NCBI GenBank assembly: GCA_019828595.1
Contig: JAHQRK010000014.1
Coordinates: 248,001-312,000 of the forward strand
Direction of reading: 5' to 3'
Source: Aphanomyces cochlioides
Taxonomy: Eukaryota; Oomycota; Saprolegniomycetes; Saprolegniales; Verrucalvaceae
DNA length: 64,000 nt
In this document: positions 37,301 through 47,526 of the stretch, in pieces
Position numbering within the stretch: position 1 is the first letter of the stretch
Layout: every line of letters begins with the position of its first letter
Position numbers and translations under genes: made by a program
The notes under the pieces: model-generated
What the model was told of the DNA's origin: nothing
Seen by the model: the letters and a program-made list of their open reading frames with translations, nothing else
The model's database searches: none

Positions 37301-38827
37301 ATGAAGATGGAGAGCAGTCGCGAGGAACAGTCGATGCGAACCTTCTTCTTGAGCGCGGGGGCTAGTGGATCCTCTGTCGACGATGGAAACGATTCGTTTG
37401 ATGCGTCGTATCCAGACCGAAACGAGTATGGCAACCAACATGACACTCATCGGTATGACGACAACAATGCCATATCGTCCACGTCGACATTTGACAAGCA
37501 TCAGATCAAACAACAGCAGCCACAAGCATGGTTGTATCCTGATGTGCGTGGCGGCCGAAGCAATAGTTATCCGTCCATGATGATCGAGTCGACATTTCGA
37601 AAGGACGTAGACAGCTTTGGCATGCCATCGACATCTGGATCGTCTTCCATGCATGGAGCAAGTCGCACGACCATGTCCCGCTCGAATTCAGCCGTCGACA
37701 TGCTCAATTATGAAGTCTCGCATGGGATTATGAACACGCCGTCGATTCCAGAAGTGGGCAACAACGACACGCAGAAACATCTCCGCGCCAAGAACCTCCC
37801 GTCGAGCGTTCTCTTCAACTCGGGCAGATGGTCCAACGAAGAGCACAATCGATTCGTTCAGGGATTGAACCAGTATCCCCACGGCGTGCTCAATCGATGG
37901 CGCAAGATCTCCAAAGCGGTCGGCACGCGCACGGTCTTACAAACACGAACGCATGCGCAAAAGTTTTTCCGCAAGCTCCAAAAGCAAGACGACATCAAGC
38001 AGCAAGGATCGGACAACAACATGGACGACGAAAACCATCTCCCGAACGGCAGCGGCGCCTTGTCGCCAAACCAAGGAGGAGACAAGACACTCACGCGGTC
38101 CTTGAGCTATTCGCCGTTCATGGGCAAGAAAGAAGAACCCCCTCGCATGCCCCATCGAATGTCCGATCCCATCATGTACGACTCGTCAGCACGGACACTC
38201 ATGCCCCTCAACGCGCTGTCGGACATTGTGCCGCCGCCACGCCGCGACAATAGCACCTATCCATCGGCGAATCTCTTTCCCAGCATAACAATTCCTTCCA
38301 CTTCGTCTGCCCATCCTCCATCGAATCAATTGCCGACACCGACCACGGAAGCCAGTCGCGCTTTTCAAAACATCAGCCTTGGCAGTCGGTATTCCCGCGA
38401 CGAGTCCCCTCATCCATCGTCGGTCCCCGCGGCTCAAGCCCGTGGCCAGGGCAACGATCAATGGGTCGATTGGCTCCTGTCCAACATTGACACATTTGTC
38501 GCCCGTCCTGGCGCAGCTCCTGGAAGCAACGGCGGTGGCAGTGGGGGTAGTCGTCATGGTCGTGCATTCCGTAGTGCCAGTGAACCTGTGCCGCCCCTCC
38601 ATGCCTACCGCAGCTCCAGCAGTAGCAACAACGTTGGCGATATCCAAGGACAAGGAGCGTCGTCGTCCGTGTGGGATTCCGACGCATCGTACAACAACAA
38701 CGCTGCTGCCGCGGCTGCGATCCATGGACTTCAGCATAGCGCGGCCAGCAGTAACAACAACAGCAATTATTACGACGGCGGCGATGTGACGCCCGAGCCA
38801 AAGTATTCCGTCATGTTGGACGAGTAA
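37301..38827 (+). CDS. SHAQKFF-class Myb transcription factor
   Basis: Single exon, 508 aa. One Myb/SANT repeat lies at about residues 176-230: GRWSNEEHNRFVQGLNQYP, RWRKISKAVGTRTVLQTRTH and AQKFFRKLQ, with the three spaced aromatic positions. TH-AQKFF is a variant of the plant and protist SHAQKYF motif. The rest is low complexity: Ser/Asn/Gln-rich N-terminus (SSSMHGASRTTMSRS), and a C-terminus with Gly/Ser and Asn/Ala runs (NNNAAAAAAIHG, SSNNNSNYY). The middle segment SYSPFMGKKEEPPRMPHRMS may be a regulatory motif. Probable nuclear DNA-binding regulator; targets unknown. Codon use matches neighbours. Converges on CFAP45 with 88 bp between stops. Confidence 0.9.
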   Translation: MKMESSREEQSMRTFFLSAGASGSSVDDGNDSFDASYPDRNEYGNQHDTHRYDDNNAISSTSTFDKHQIKQQQPQAWLYPDVRGGRSNSYPSMMIESTFRKDVDSFGMPSTSGSSSMHGASRTTMSRSNSAVDMLNYEVSHGIMNTPSIPEVGNNDTQKHLRAKNLPSSVLFNSGRWSNEEHNRFVQGLNQYPHGVLNRWRKISKAVGTRTVLQTRTHAQKFFRKLQKQDDIKQQGSDNNMDDENHLPNGSGALSPNQGGDKTLTRSLSYSPFMGKKEEPPRMPHRMSDPIMYDSSARTLMPLNALSDIVPPPRRDNSTYPSANLFPSITIPSTSSAHPPSNQLPTPTTEASRAFQNISLGSRYSRDESPHPSSVPAAQARGQGNDQWVDWLLSNIDTFVARPGAAPGSNGGGSGGSRHGRAFRSASEPVPPLHAYRSSSSSNNVGDIQGQGASSSVWDSDASYNNNAAAAAAIHGLQHSAASSNNNSNYYDGGDVTPEPKYSVMLDE

Positions 38828-38915
38828 AGAAGACAAGAAGCAAGGAGGAAAAGAGCGATGTGGTATTTATTGAGTTGATCTATATATTGTTTGCGATTCC
38901 ACGCCATGTGCTGTG

Positions 38916-40475
38916 CTAATGATGAGGTTTCTGCAGAGGACGGAGGTACGCCGCTGGGACGCCTTGCTTCTCGAGCTTGGCGAGTGCATCCCGGCGGATC
39001 TTGTCGACGATGATCGCTTCCTTGGCAGCTTTCTTGAGCTGCGCCGCGTTCTCGTTTGTTTCCAGCGCTGCTTTGTTCTTCCGCCGCGTTTCGTTGTCGT
39101 GGAATTGCGCATCGAGTTGAGCGACATACTGCACATGAGCTTCTTCTTGCTGCGCGCGGACAGCCATCCGTTTTGCATGTTGCTACGACAATCGAGGTAA
39201 AGCATTCAAGTCACAGACAGACGACGCTACCTCTTCAGAGAATCGCAGTGCCACGGCATCCGCGTGTCGCTCCTGGGCCAAGTCGTGATGCCGCTCGGCA
39301 CGTTTGAACGCCTCTTGCGTCTTGCGTTCGCGGTCTATCGTCTCCATCATGTTGCGTTTCTGGATCCGATCGAGCGCTTCCTTGTCGCGCATTGCTTTCT
39401 CGTTGGCTTCAAACGCTTTCTTGGCTTTGAATTCGTCGAGTGCGGCTTGTTTGTCTTGAAGTTTTTCCTGTTGTGCTCGCAACTTTGCCACGCGAAGCTC
39501 TTTCGACTTTTTAATCGCATCGCGCTCTTTCTGCAGTCGTTCTTCCTCCTTGGCTTTCTCACGAAGATACCGCGCCGCGACTTGTTCTTCATGCGCCTCG
39601 CGCCGGGCGGCCTCCGCTTTCATCTCTTTGATCTCCTCGTTCGTCGCGGCAACTTGAGCAATCGTCGCTTGAACATGAGCCTACAGCCTCTGCATTAGGT
39701 GCTTACAGGAATGAGCATGAGGTCTAACGCGATGCGCAGCGGCTTTGGCCTCTTCTTCTTTCTCGTACTGCTTGTATACTTGAAGGATCTTCTTGGCTTC
39801 AATAGCCTTGGCCTCCTCTTCTCGTATCTGTTGCCTAAACCTTTCGTTGATTTGATCTACAACCGTCAATCAGACATATAAGCTCGAGAAATACTTGCCT
39901 TCTAGCATCTTGCGGGCTTCGATGCGCTTTTCCCGCGCGGCATCGGCTTGCTGCTTTCGCTCTCGGAGTTCTCTGACACGGTCTCGCTCCATGACTTGAT
40001 CGATCCTTTGATTGTACGCTTGTTCAATCTGTTCGGTCTCTGCTTTTTCAACGAGCTGTGCGTCGCATCCTGTAGCCGCTACTGCTTTTGCGACCAAGCT
40101 CTGAATATGCTTGACGGCGTCCAAATGCTCGACGCGCTTGATGTCGTCTTTCGTTAGGACAGAGTTTCGTTCCGCTTCGAACTCCATCTGCGTCGCGTAT
40201 TGCTCTCGCCGTGCTCGTACTTGAATTTCCTTCTCAACCATGCAATTCTTTCGTTCTTGAGCTTTGGTACGCGACGCAGCTTTGCTTTGCTCGGACTCTT
40301 TCGCTTGACGAGCCAAGTCGGTGTCGGTCAAGATCGTCGAGTTCACTCGGATTCGATCGAGATCCTCGCTGTGGAGGATATTCGACGGCTTTGAAATCTC
40401 CTTGCCTGCTTGGCCAATATTCGACGACCGAGCTGTCGTGTGGCGTCCACGCGTCGTCGCTCCATCGCTCACCAT
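38916..40475 (-). CDS. CFAP45: CFAP45-like axonemal coiled-coil protein
   Basis: A cilium/flagellum protein of the microtubule inner lumen, with three short introns. The protein is nearly all charged coiled coil (trichohyalin-plectin homology type). Visible landmarks are DLDRIRVNSTILTDTDLARQ and SEQSKAASRTKAQERKN near the N-terminus, matching the CFAP45 EEFERI...LTREELE region. Mid-protein LREKAKEEERLQKERDAIKK, KLRAQQEKLQDKQAALDEF and AFKRAERHHDLAQERHADAV match the CFAP45 C-terminal half. The C-terminus ALAKLEKQGVPAAYLRPLQ parallels the family ending LR..GLPEKYC. The start is MVSDGATTRGRHTTARSS. Related THP proteins (CFAP53, MNS1) are less similar by eye. It implies a flagellated stage in this organism. 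Confidence 0.82.
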
Positions 40476-41316
40476 CGTCGCCTCCGACCTAGATGCACTT
40501 TCGCGGTTTTCTCGTTGCACCAAAAATAGATGTTGAAGTGCCACAAAATCAAAAAGTATCAAAAAATAAATATGGAATATCAAACAAGTCAAATATAGAA
40601 AAATGAATTAAAAATTGATATATATTTTCTTCAAGAGATGAGGGAAATCAACAATTTAAAAAAATATGTCTTTATTTTTAAAAAAATATTGCCCAAAACT
40701 TTTTTAAATTACATGATTGTTGGTGTATACAACATTTACAAAAGTTTCTTTAAGTTCCAAAATCTCTCACTTGTCGCTTAAAAAACTAACCAAGACATTT
40801 CGATTATATTGCGATTACTTTTCGTTGAAACTTATAGCTATAAGTACAGTCTATAGCTGAGAACAATGAAATCCAGGATTGAAATGGTTTGAATATGGTT
40901 TTTTTTAATGTAAAGTTAAAAGAAACTTAAAAAAACTCCGACTTTGACGTTGAAAAACCAAACAAGACATGACAAAAGTTGATGTTTCTCGACTGATATC
41001 CTCATGAAGTATTCCTAAGTACCTTGTCCTAATATCAAAATATCAAGCTTTGAATCGTTTGGGAAGTGAGGGTTTTTTAGGTCATTTTGCAAGTTTCTTT
41101 TTAGATTATATGATCCTAAAAGAATCCTCTAAAAGAATCTCGAAGAAACTTTTTTTAAATTTTGGGAATATTTTTTAAATTATTGATAGTTTTATTAAAA
41201 GTCGTGATTTCCCGCATCTCCCAGGGAAAATAAGGAAATTAACACGAATATTTTTGGAATATTTTTATAATCGATGTATATAATGACGCAATATGATTGG
41301 AAGTTAATATTATGCA

Positions 41317-42203
41317 TATTGGACTGGACTGTCGAATCGAATCGACTTGCCAGAATAATCGACTAGCCAATCATATTTCCACTTCCTGCGCAATCGAATC
41401 ACGCCAGTCGAATCGCGCCGCCAATCGATCACGCATCTGATTGGATAAAAATATAATATTAATTGATTTGATTGGTCAATTATAAACAACAATGTCGAGA
41501 CATGAACAATCATCGATCATGCTCCTTTGTCCACGCTCGTCCGTTCATGCAGACAGACGAGATAATTCAAATTACTCTTAAGGAAGCCGCGAGGAGCGTG
41601 TGACGCAAGATACGGCTGTTTTGACTGGGCAAAATGCTCACTAACTTCTCAGCATGTACGATTTCACAAATGCTGGATGAAATAGTGGGTTAAAAGCGAC
41701 AACGCATTGGATTTTGCTCGTCACAACGATGAATAATGCTTAAAATTGATGATAAGTCATAGTAGAGCTAGGACGGACCCGCTTTAAAGAAGCCTATCGC
41801 CATAATTTCCCTCTGGCGCGGCTGAAGGCGTCATTCTGCTGAAATTGAGAAATCACGCAAAAAATAGAAATTTACAGCAAAAGCACAATATCAGTATTTT
41901 CAATATTTTGACCAATCAAATCACCTTTATTATATGACTTGGGGAAAGGCCCTTGGGAAAGGCCAAGATGGACGCTGACTCGCGGAAGATACGCGCGGCG
42001 TCTTGACGCTTCATAGCGAGGTTGTATTGGGCGTAGAAATCATGCATGACGGTATTCTGGGATGCAGGTACCATTGCTAGGAAGAAATTGTATTTAACTT
42101 TGTATACTATACAATATTTCATATTAAATTTAGCATAGTCGATTGATATGCGATTTGGCCAATGACCTGCCAAGTCCACATTTCACTGAAAAGGACAATA
42201 TAA
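41317..42203. repeat. Dispersed repeat, copy B, interrupted
   Basis: Sub-blocks 41317-41370 and 41890-42203 match 11378-11436 and 11445-11755 closely (for example GATGGACGCTGACTCGCGGA and GGGATGCAGGTACCATTGCT in both). About 520 bp of non-matching sequence separates the blocks here. The minus strand of copy B is open and could encode MVPASQNTVMHDFYAQYNLA, MKRQDAARIFRESASILAF; copy A has a stop at the matching place. Confidence 0.8.
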
Positions 42204-42877
42204 TAGATTGACTTGACGAAAACACAACATGAACCTCATGAAGATATTCCAGAAGCACATACCAGCAGTACTATCATGCCTAGTCCTCCTTCATGCTAAC
42301 TGTAATCGAAAGTTTTCCTTTTCTGTCTCACGTTGTTCTGTGCCGTTTCTCACTCCGGCTATACAAGAGTACATGTAATATTGACACATCGAACTCATGC
42401 GCTGCAATCTAAGTGAATGAGTCATGTACCTTGTGAGGGTGTTTATTGTGCGTGGGCTGATTCAATAGATTATTGCCCTACTACCTACTGTTCAACTTGT
42501 AGAGGGATTTCTTTTAGACTTTGGCAACGTCAAAAGTTTATAGGGTTATGAGGTAGTGGCGAAGGTGTGGAGATCACATCCGTCATCATTATTTATGACT
42601 CCTACAGTTTTGTTTATGCCTTAATTGACTATTCGTATAGTTTTCAAGATATCCACAATGCTTTGTGTTTTGTGCTCGACATTTACATATGCTAACAGTA
42701 CAATCAGGCGAGTGAGCGCATAAAACGTCAACAAGTGTCGTGTTCTGCTGCAGCTAGCCTAGTTTATATCCGTGCTAGACGTTAAATTTATTCAGAGCAT
42801 CTTTATTTCTCGGTTAGACTTCATGCTGGCGACTAAATGAAGCTTCATACCTGCCAATATTTGTTCGTTGAAAAACC

Positions 42878-42998
42878 GTGATAGAATCTCTATCACAGTT
42901 GCTCAGAATTTTGCACATTTCAGATTTATATACTGAAATCAAGTCAAAAACTTGTTTTGAAAATGTTTTTCAGGCAACTGTGATAGATTTCCTATCAC
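42878..42998. repeat. Foldback of nested palindromes (MITE-like)
   Basis: GTGATAGA..TCTATCAC (42878-42896) and GTGATAG..CTATCAC (42980-42998) are each palindromic. In addition, CTATCACAGTTGC (42890-42902) is the exact complement of GCAACTGTGATAG (42974-42986). The unit is about 120 bp. Confidence 0.7.
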
Positions 42999-43782
42999 AC
43001 TCGAATACAAAAAGATCATGTTTTTATCATAGATGCAGCAGATGTTGATATTTTTATTCGCATTGGACATTGATTTAATATATTTTATTAGATATTGGTA
43101 TTTAAATATGAAGTTGATTTTATTTTATTTTGCTGTTGTTTTTTACTCGGGTTCGAACATACGACTGATATCCGAGTTGGTAGCATCTACCCGACTTTTA
43201 ACCTCATATACCCACTACAATGCGGTAAATACCCGGTATTTGACATTTCTAGATGTTCCATCAATCCAGATTCTGAACGGGACACATTCACCAAGCTGAG
43301 TGAAGTCCTTCATGTATCACTCGACAATGGTGCTTTTGAACTTCGCAATAGCGTGTCGATGAGAAGGTATAGAACTTTTGCCTGTCTGGCAATGATTCAC
43401 TCGCTGTTCGGACCAGAAGGCCGCCATGGTTGTAATGTAACTATCGGCGATAGACAATACACTCGCACCACCTCGTGGGAGCTATTAAGCTCAACAAAAG
43501 GCTTAAATGCGATTTTACCAAGCTAGAGAGGGTTCATTATCAAAGTCTTGTGGAGAGATTCGCTGTAGGAAATCCACTGACTTGTTTCGCGGCAGTCATA
43601 GTCACAGGTAGCATATCTGTCCGTCTGTCCGGTGTATCAATACCCGGTGTTTCTATACTGCGATTTGATTGGCTGACTCCACTTCACTACCAACCAAAAG
43701 AAAAAGAAGAGTCGTGCGTCGAAAGAGAGAGAACGATGGCGAGGAGGTTTCCGTGGCGACCATTTTGAAATTGACCGTCCCG

Positions 43783-45142
43783 ATGAAACAACACCTCGAT
43801 AAACTCGCGGAGCGCCAGGACTTGACCTACGCTGAGATGGAAAACATCATTGAGACCATTGCTTCGGGCAGTGTCGATCCGATTCAAACGGGTGTTTTTC
43901 TCGCCCTTTTGCGATCGAAAGGCGAGACGCCTGTTGAAATCCAAGCACTTGTTTCCGTCATGCTTCGCCACGCCCGTCTTGTCTCGTTGCCGGTATTCTA
44001 TTGCGGTGAAAGAAAAACGGTGCTCATGTTGGTGATGTAGGCGGATGTAAAGACGCTCGATATTGTCGGAACAGGAGGCGATGGCGCCGACACCGTCAAT
44101 TTGTCGACTTCCGCTGCCATTCTTGCTGCTGCATGTGGCGCCAATGTCACGAAACATGGAAATCGCTCAGTGTCCAGTCGGTAGGCATTATCCCCCACGA
44201 TGTGTCCCAGAAGGATGACCTCTTAATTTTAGCTCGGGTTCGGCTGATGTCTTGGAAGTTATGGGTGTGCCAATGCTCAAACCTGAGCAAATTGGTGCTT
44301 GCGTTGAAGAAGCTGGAATTGCATTCATGTACGTTGAAAGCTGTTGCCGTCAGGAAATAATTGGACGATAGGTATGCGCCGCATTTCCATCCAGCCATGA
44401 AACATGTGGCGCCTGTGCGCAAGTCAATGGGTATCCGAACTGTTTTCAATGTCTTGGGTCCATTGATCAATCCTGCGAAATGTCAATACACTGTCATCGG
44501 TGTGTACACGCCAGCACTGCTTGAAACCTTTGGCGAGGTATCGTGTCCTCTTCAAGCTCGATCTCACTGAAATTTTCTGTAGGTTCTTCACCTCATGGGT
44601 GTGCAACATGCACTTGTCGTCCACTGCGCTGGTCTTGACGAATTGAATTCGATCGGTGACGCTGATATCGTCGAAGTTACACAGGTTTAGTGCACAGTTA
44701 TATTCCGCAATTCTGACCCTTCACCTTGTAGAAAGGATGGCATCGATACACATTGACACCTGAAGACGTTGGCATACCTCGGTCAAAGTTGCAAGACTTG
44801 AAGGGTGGTGATGCGCAAGACAATTGCCGAATCCTTCGACAAGTCTTTGAGGGTGGTGAGCAGTGTGAAAATCCAATTGGCGACACCATTGCATACAATG
44901 CTGGCGCTGGTATGTGGCATCTATGCTCGATATATTCTCATCAAGATTTTGTGCTAGGTTTGTACGTCTATGGCCTCGCGGACAGTATCAAGAGCGGTTA
45001 CGAAATTGCAAAAGCTGCCCTTAAAGCTGGCCACGGTTTGTGCCTCGTTTTGGCCCTTCATATCACCTCTCTGCTTCTTGTAGCTCTCAAGACATTGGAC
45101 CGCTGGAGCGCTGTGGCAACGCAATTGCATGCGTCTTCTTAA
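43783..45142 (+). CDS. trpD: Anthranilate phosphoribosyltransferase (TrpD)
   Basis: The product joins anthranilate and PRPP, the second step of tryptophan synthesis. About eight exons with 40-60 nt introns carry [40 protein letters not shown] (PRPP loop GTGGDG), [63 protein letters not shown] and [10 protein letters not shown]. It ends [19 protein letters not shown]. The in-frame sequence upstream is open and Lys/Arg-rich but has no ATG, so the first Met ([16 protein letters not shown]) is taken as the start; an upstream exon remains possible. The protein is monofunctional. Upstream lies an inverted CCAAT element (43672-43681). Confidence 0.9.
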
Positions 45143-45174
45143 ACTATTATTGCGATCTTTAATATGAAACGTTT

Positions 45175-45194
45175 CATCCGGATATATCCGGATG
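45175..45194. promoter_or_regulatory. Palindromic CCGGATA element
   Basis: CATCCGGATATATCCGGATG is a perfect palindrome, 91 bp before the bestrophin start and 33 bp after the TrpD stop. Confidence 0.6.
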
Positions 45195-45285
45195 ACTCTC
45201 TGTTCCACCTCTACTTTGTTCGCCATATGCATGAACCCTGCCGCCAAGTCATGGAGTTCATTCGTCTCTTGGATTGCTCGCTGCG

Positions 45286-46683
45286 ATGATCCACTACGAC
45301 GAAGACGAGTTCTTCCGCCTCTTGAGCAAGGTCCAAGGCACGGCAGTCCATGGCCGTGGCCCTCACCGCGCGTTCCTCATGGCATGCTTTGCCGCCATGG
45401 TCGCGATTGGCAACCATGCCTACACGATCGTGTTCATCCAGACCAAGACAAGTCTAGCATGCACATCAACGCTCTCGGTGTTCAACGTCTTTCTCGGCTT
45501 GCTCATCTCGTTCCGCCTCAACTCGGCGTTCACACAGTGGCGATCTGGAGTCGTTGCAATGGGCTCTGTCGGTGATGCAGTGAGAGGGTCTGTCAACAGG
45601 CTTGAGTTTCATCCCTGATATTGTTGTAGGATCGTCTCGTCGACAATTTCATTCCTTGACTTTGCCGTCGATGGCGAGGAGAAGCTCCGATTCATGGCTG
45701 AAATGCGGCGCCTTGTGTGTTTGTATGTCTCGATTCTTGTCCAAGACGCACGAGGTTGTGCCCAAGAAGACATTCAAGTCTTCATCAATTGCCATTTGCT
45801 CACCGACACGGAAGCTGAAGAGATGAATCGATGCGGAGTCATTTCAAACAATGAGCCTGTCCTTAAGGGCCGTCAAGTTTCGGTAGCTCAAGTGGCACCG
45901 CAAAAGCTTCGTGCCACCATTGTCGAGCTCTGGGTACGTGCTCCTTCAGCGATGTTGTCACTGACATCGGTGTAGATTCGACGATTAATCCAAGTCGGGC
46001 ACCGTCGTAACTGGTTTGGCATGCCTCAGAGCGCGGCGTTGAATGGCAACGTCTCGGCTCTTGTCAGCCTGTACTCGACGATTTACAACATTGCCAACAT
46101 CCCCATTCCGTTCAACTATGCGCACTTTCTCGTCTTGGTCATGGTGGTCTACTTGGCCGTGTATACCCTTGTGATTGTCCAAACGTCCAACTACTTCACG
46201 CCTTTGTGGGTGTTTGGATGGGGCTTGATTGTCTTCTCAGCCGACGACGTTGCCCGTGAAATCGAGCGGCCATTTGGCACTGATGCCAATGACATCGACC
46301 TCGAAAATCGAATCATTCGAATTGAACAAGAGCTCGACGTCGTTCTGCGAAGCGCGTACTTTCACGAAGCGTCTCTGCGTGCTGAAATGATGTCTGCCTC
46401 AGCGTCGACGCAGTCCGTCTACATTGACAGCGGTCCTCTGACAGCCTTGAGCGAACAAACAATTGAAGAGCCGAATCCAGTGGAACTCCCAATGCCGACT
46501 GCACCTCTTCTGCGGCTCATGCTCACTCAGTCCCTCTCCGAGAGAGACGTCCCGCAAGGGGACACGCCATCGTCCAATGAGACAGCCAGCGAAAGCGACG
46601 AAAATGCCGCTCTAGTGCCAGCCACGTCGCCAGCTCTAGGCTATGGTTCCGTCAGTTCTGTGCGAGATGCCGTCTGGTTGTAA
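45286..46683 (+). CDS. Bestrophin/UPF0187-family anion channel
   Basis: Three exons. The intron at about 45589-45630 (donor GTCTGTC) keeps the frame as VGDAVRGIVSSTISFLD; a second lies at 45933-45976 (VELW/IRRLIQ). Family marks are HRAFLMACFAAMVAIGNHAY (helix 1), VFNVFLGLLISFRLNSAFTQ with WRSG (compare the bestrophin LL.FR.N.....W..GR) and VYTLVIVQTSNYFTPLWVF. The C-terminal signature is DDVAREIERPFGTDANDIDL (compare IE.PFG.D.NDL). A non-conserved Ser/Glu-rich tail follows. Predicted chloride or bicarbonate channel; membrane location unknown. The earlier ATG at 45231 is in another frame and closed. Confidence 0.85.
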
Positions 46684-47526
46684 CCGTCTCGAAGTTCATT
46701 CGTACATTGTACATTAAAAATAATCGTACATTCAACGTACATCATGCATGATATTCCAATCGGCAGTTTCACATCGTTTGGTGCAAAATAGACTCGATGC
46801 GATCCAAGCACGCGATTGGACATACACCACGAAACGACGAGCGCCATCTTGATTCTAGATCTCGCCACATGTACTCGATGTAATACATAAGTTGGGCGAT
46901 GAATCAAGTGTGGTTCAGCGTCGACAATCGGCCTCGAGACGACGGTTTCATTCTGGGTGACGGAGACTCCATGGATGTGGTTTCGAAGCATATGTCGTCC
47001 TCGACCCACGTCCAACTCATAACAACTCTAACAAAATATCCATTTACAAAGGTCAATAAAAGGGAAATGTAACGTTTTGAAAATTTTTGATGTATTGTCT
47101 GATTTACTCGAAATTTCCGAACTTGGCTGAAATCGATCAAACTTTGAATCAATCACCAAATCGAACCAGCCAATCAGCGTCCAGAGTTTGTTTAAACACA
47201 CACAAAACACACCAACACACACACACACTAATTCATGTACCTTCCGATTATACTTGAATTCACTATTGCCCGATTGATCACACAAATCTCGTCGATTTTG
47301 ATCAAAACTGTAAATTTGGACGAAAAAGACAATATAACATTGATAAGGCTATGTATTTATAGAGTATTGATGTGAGGCACCTTCAACACCTTCAACCAAT
47401 GTCCTGAGTTCCAGCTGGGATATGTTTCGATCAGTATACTTTAATCAAGTGAATGAGTCCTAGCGACGAAAAGACATGGGACAAACATGAAAAAGCTCAT
47501 TTTTAAATTTGTCAGCAGATTGCAAG
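46684..47526. other. Intergenic with CA microsatellite
   Basis: No gene supported. A (CA)n-like tract lies at 47198-47230, and AGCCAATCA at 47167-47175 upstream of the ATP-grasp gene. Confidence 0.5.

Larger units (their letters stand above)
40476..43782. other. AT-rich intergenic, 3.3 kb
   Basis: No gene supported. It holds copy B of the dispersed repeat (41317-42203), a foldback at 42878-42998, and long A/T runs (40600-41280). A plus frame at 43095-43526 is open but starts in low-complexity hydrophobic sequence and shows no domain. TTTGATTGGCTGAC lies at 43669, about 110 bp before the TrpD start. Confidence 0.55.

Noticed and set aside
40476..41300. Possible organelle DNA insertion because of very high AT content
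   Set aside because: No mitochondrial gene fragments or tRNAs recognised; ordinary AT-rich intergenic sequence is simpler.
43095..43526. Hypothetical membrane protein upstream of TrpD
   Set aside because: Hydrophobic start arises from T-rich sequence; no domain, no consistent coding bias downstream.
45231..45296. Earlier bestrophin start (MHEPCRQVMEF)
   Set aside because: That frame ends after about 20 codons and is not in phase with the channel domain.
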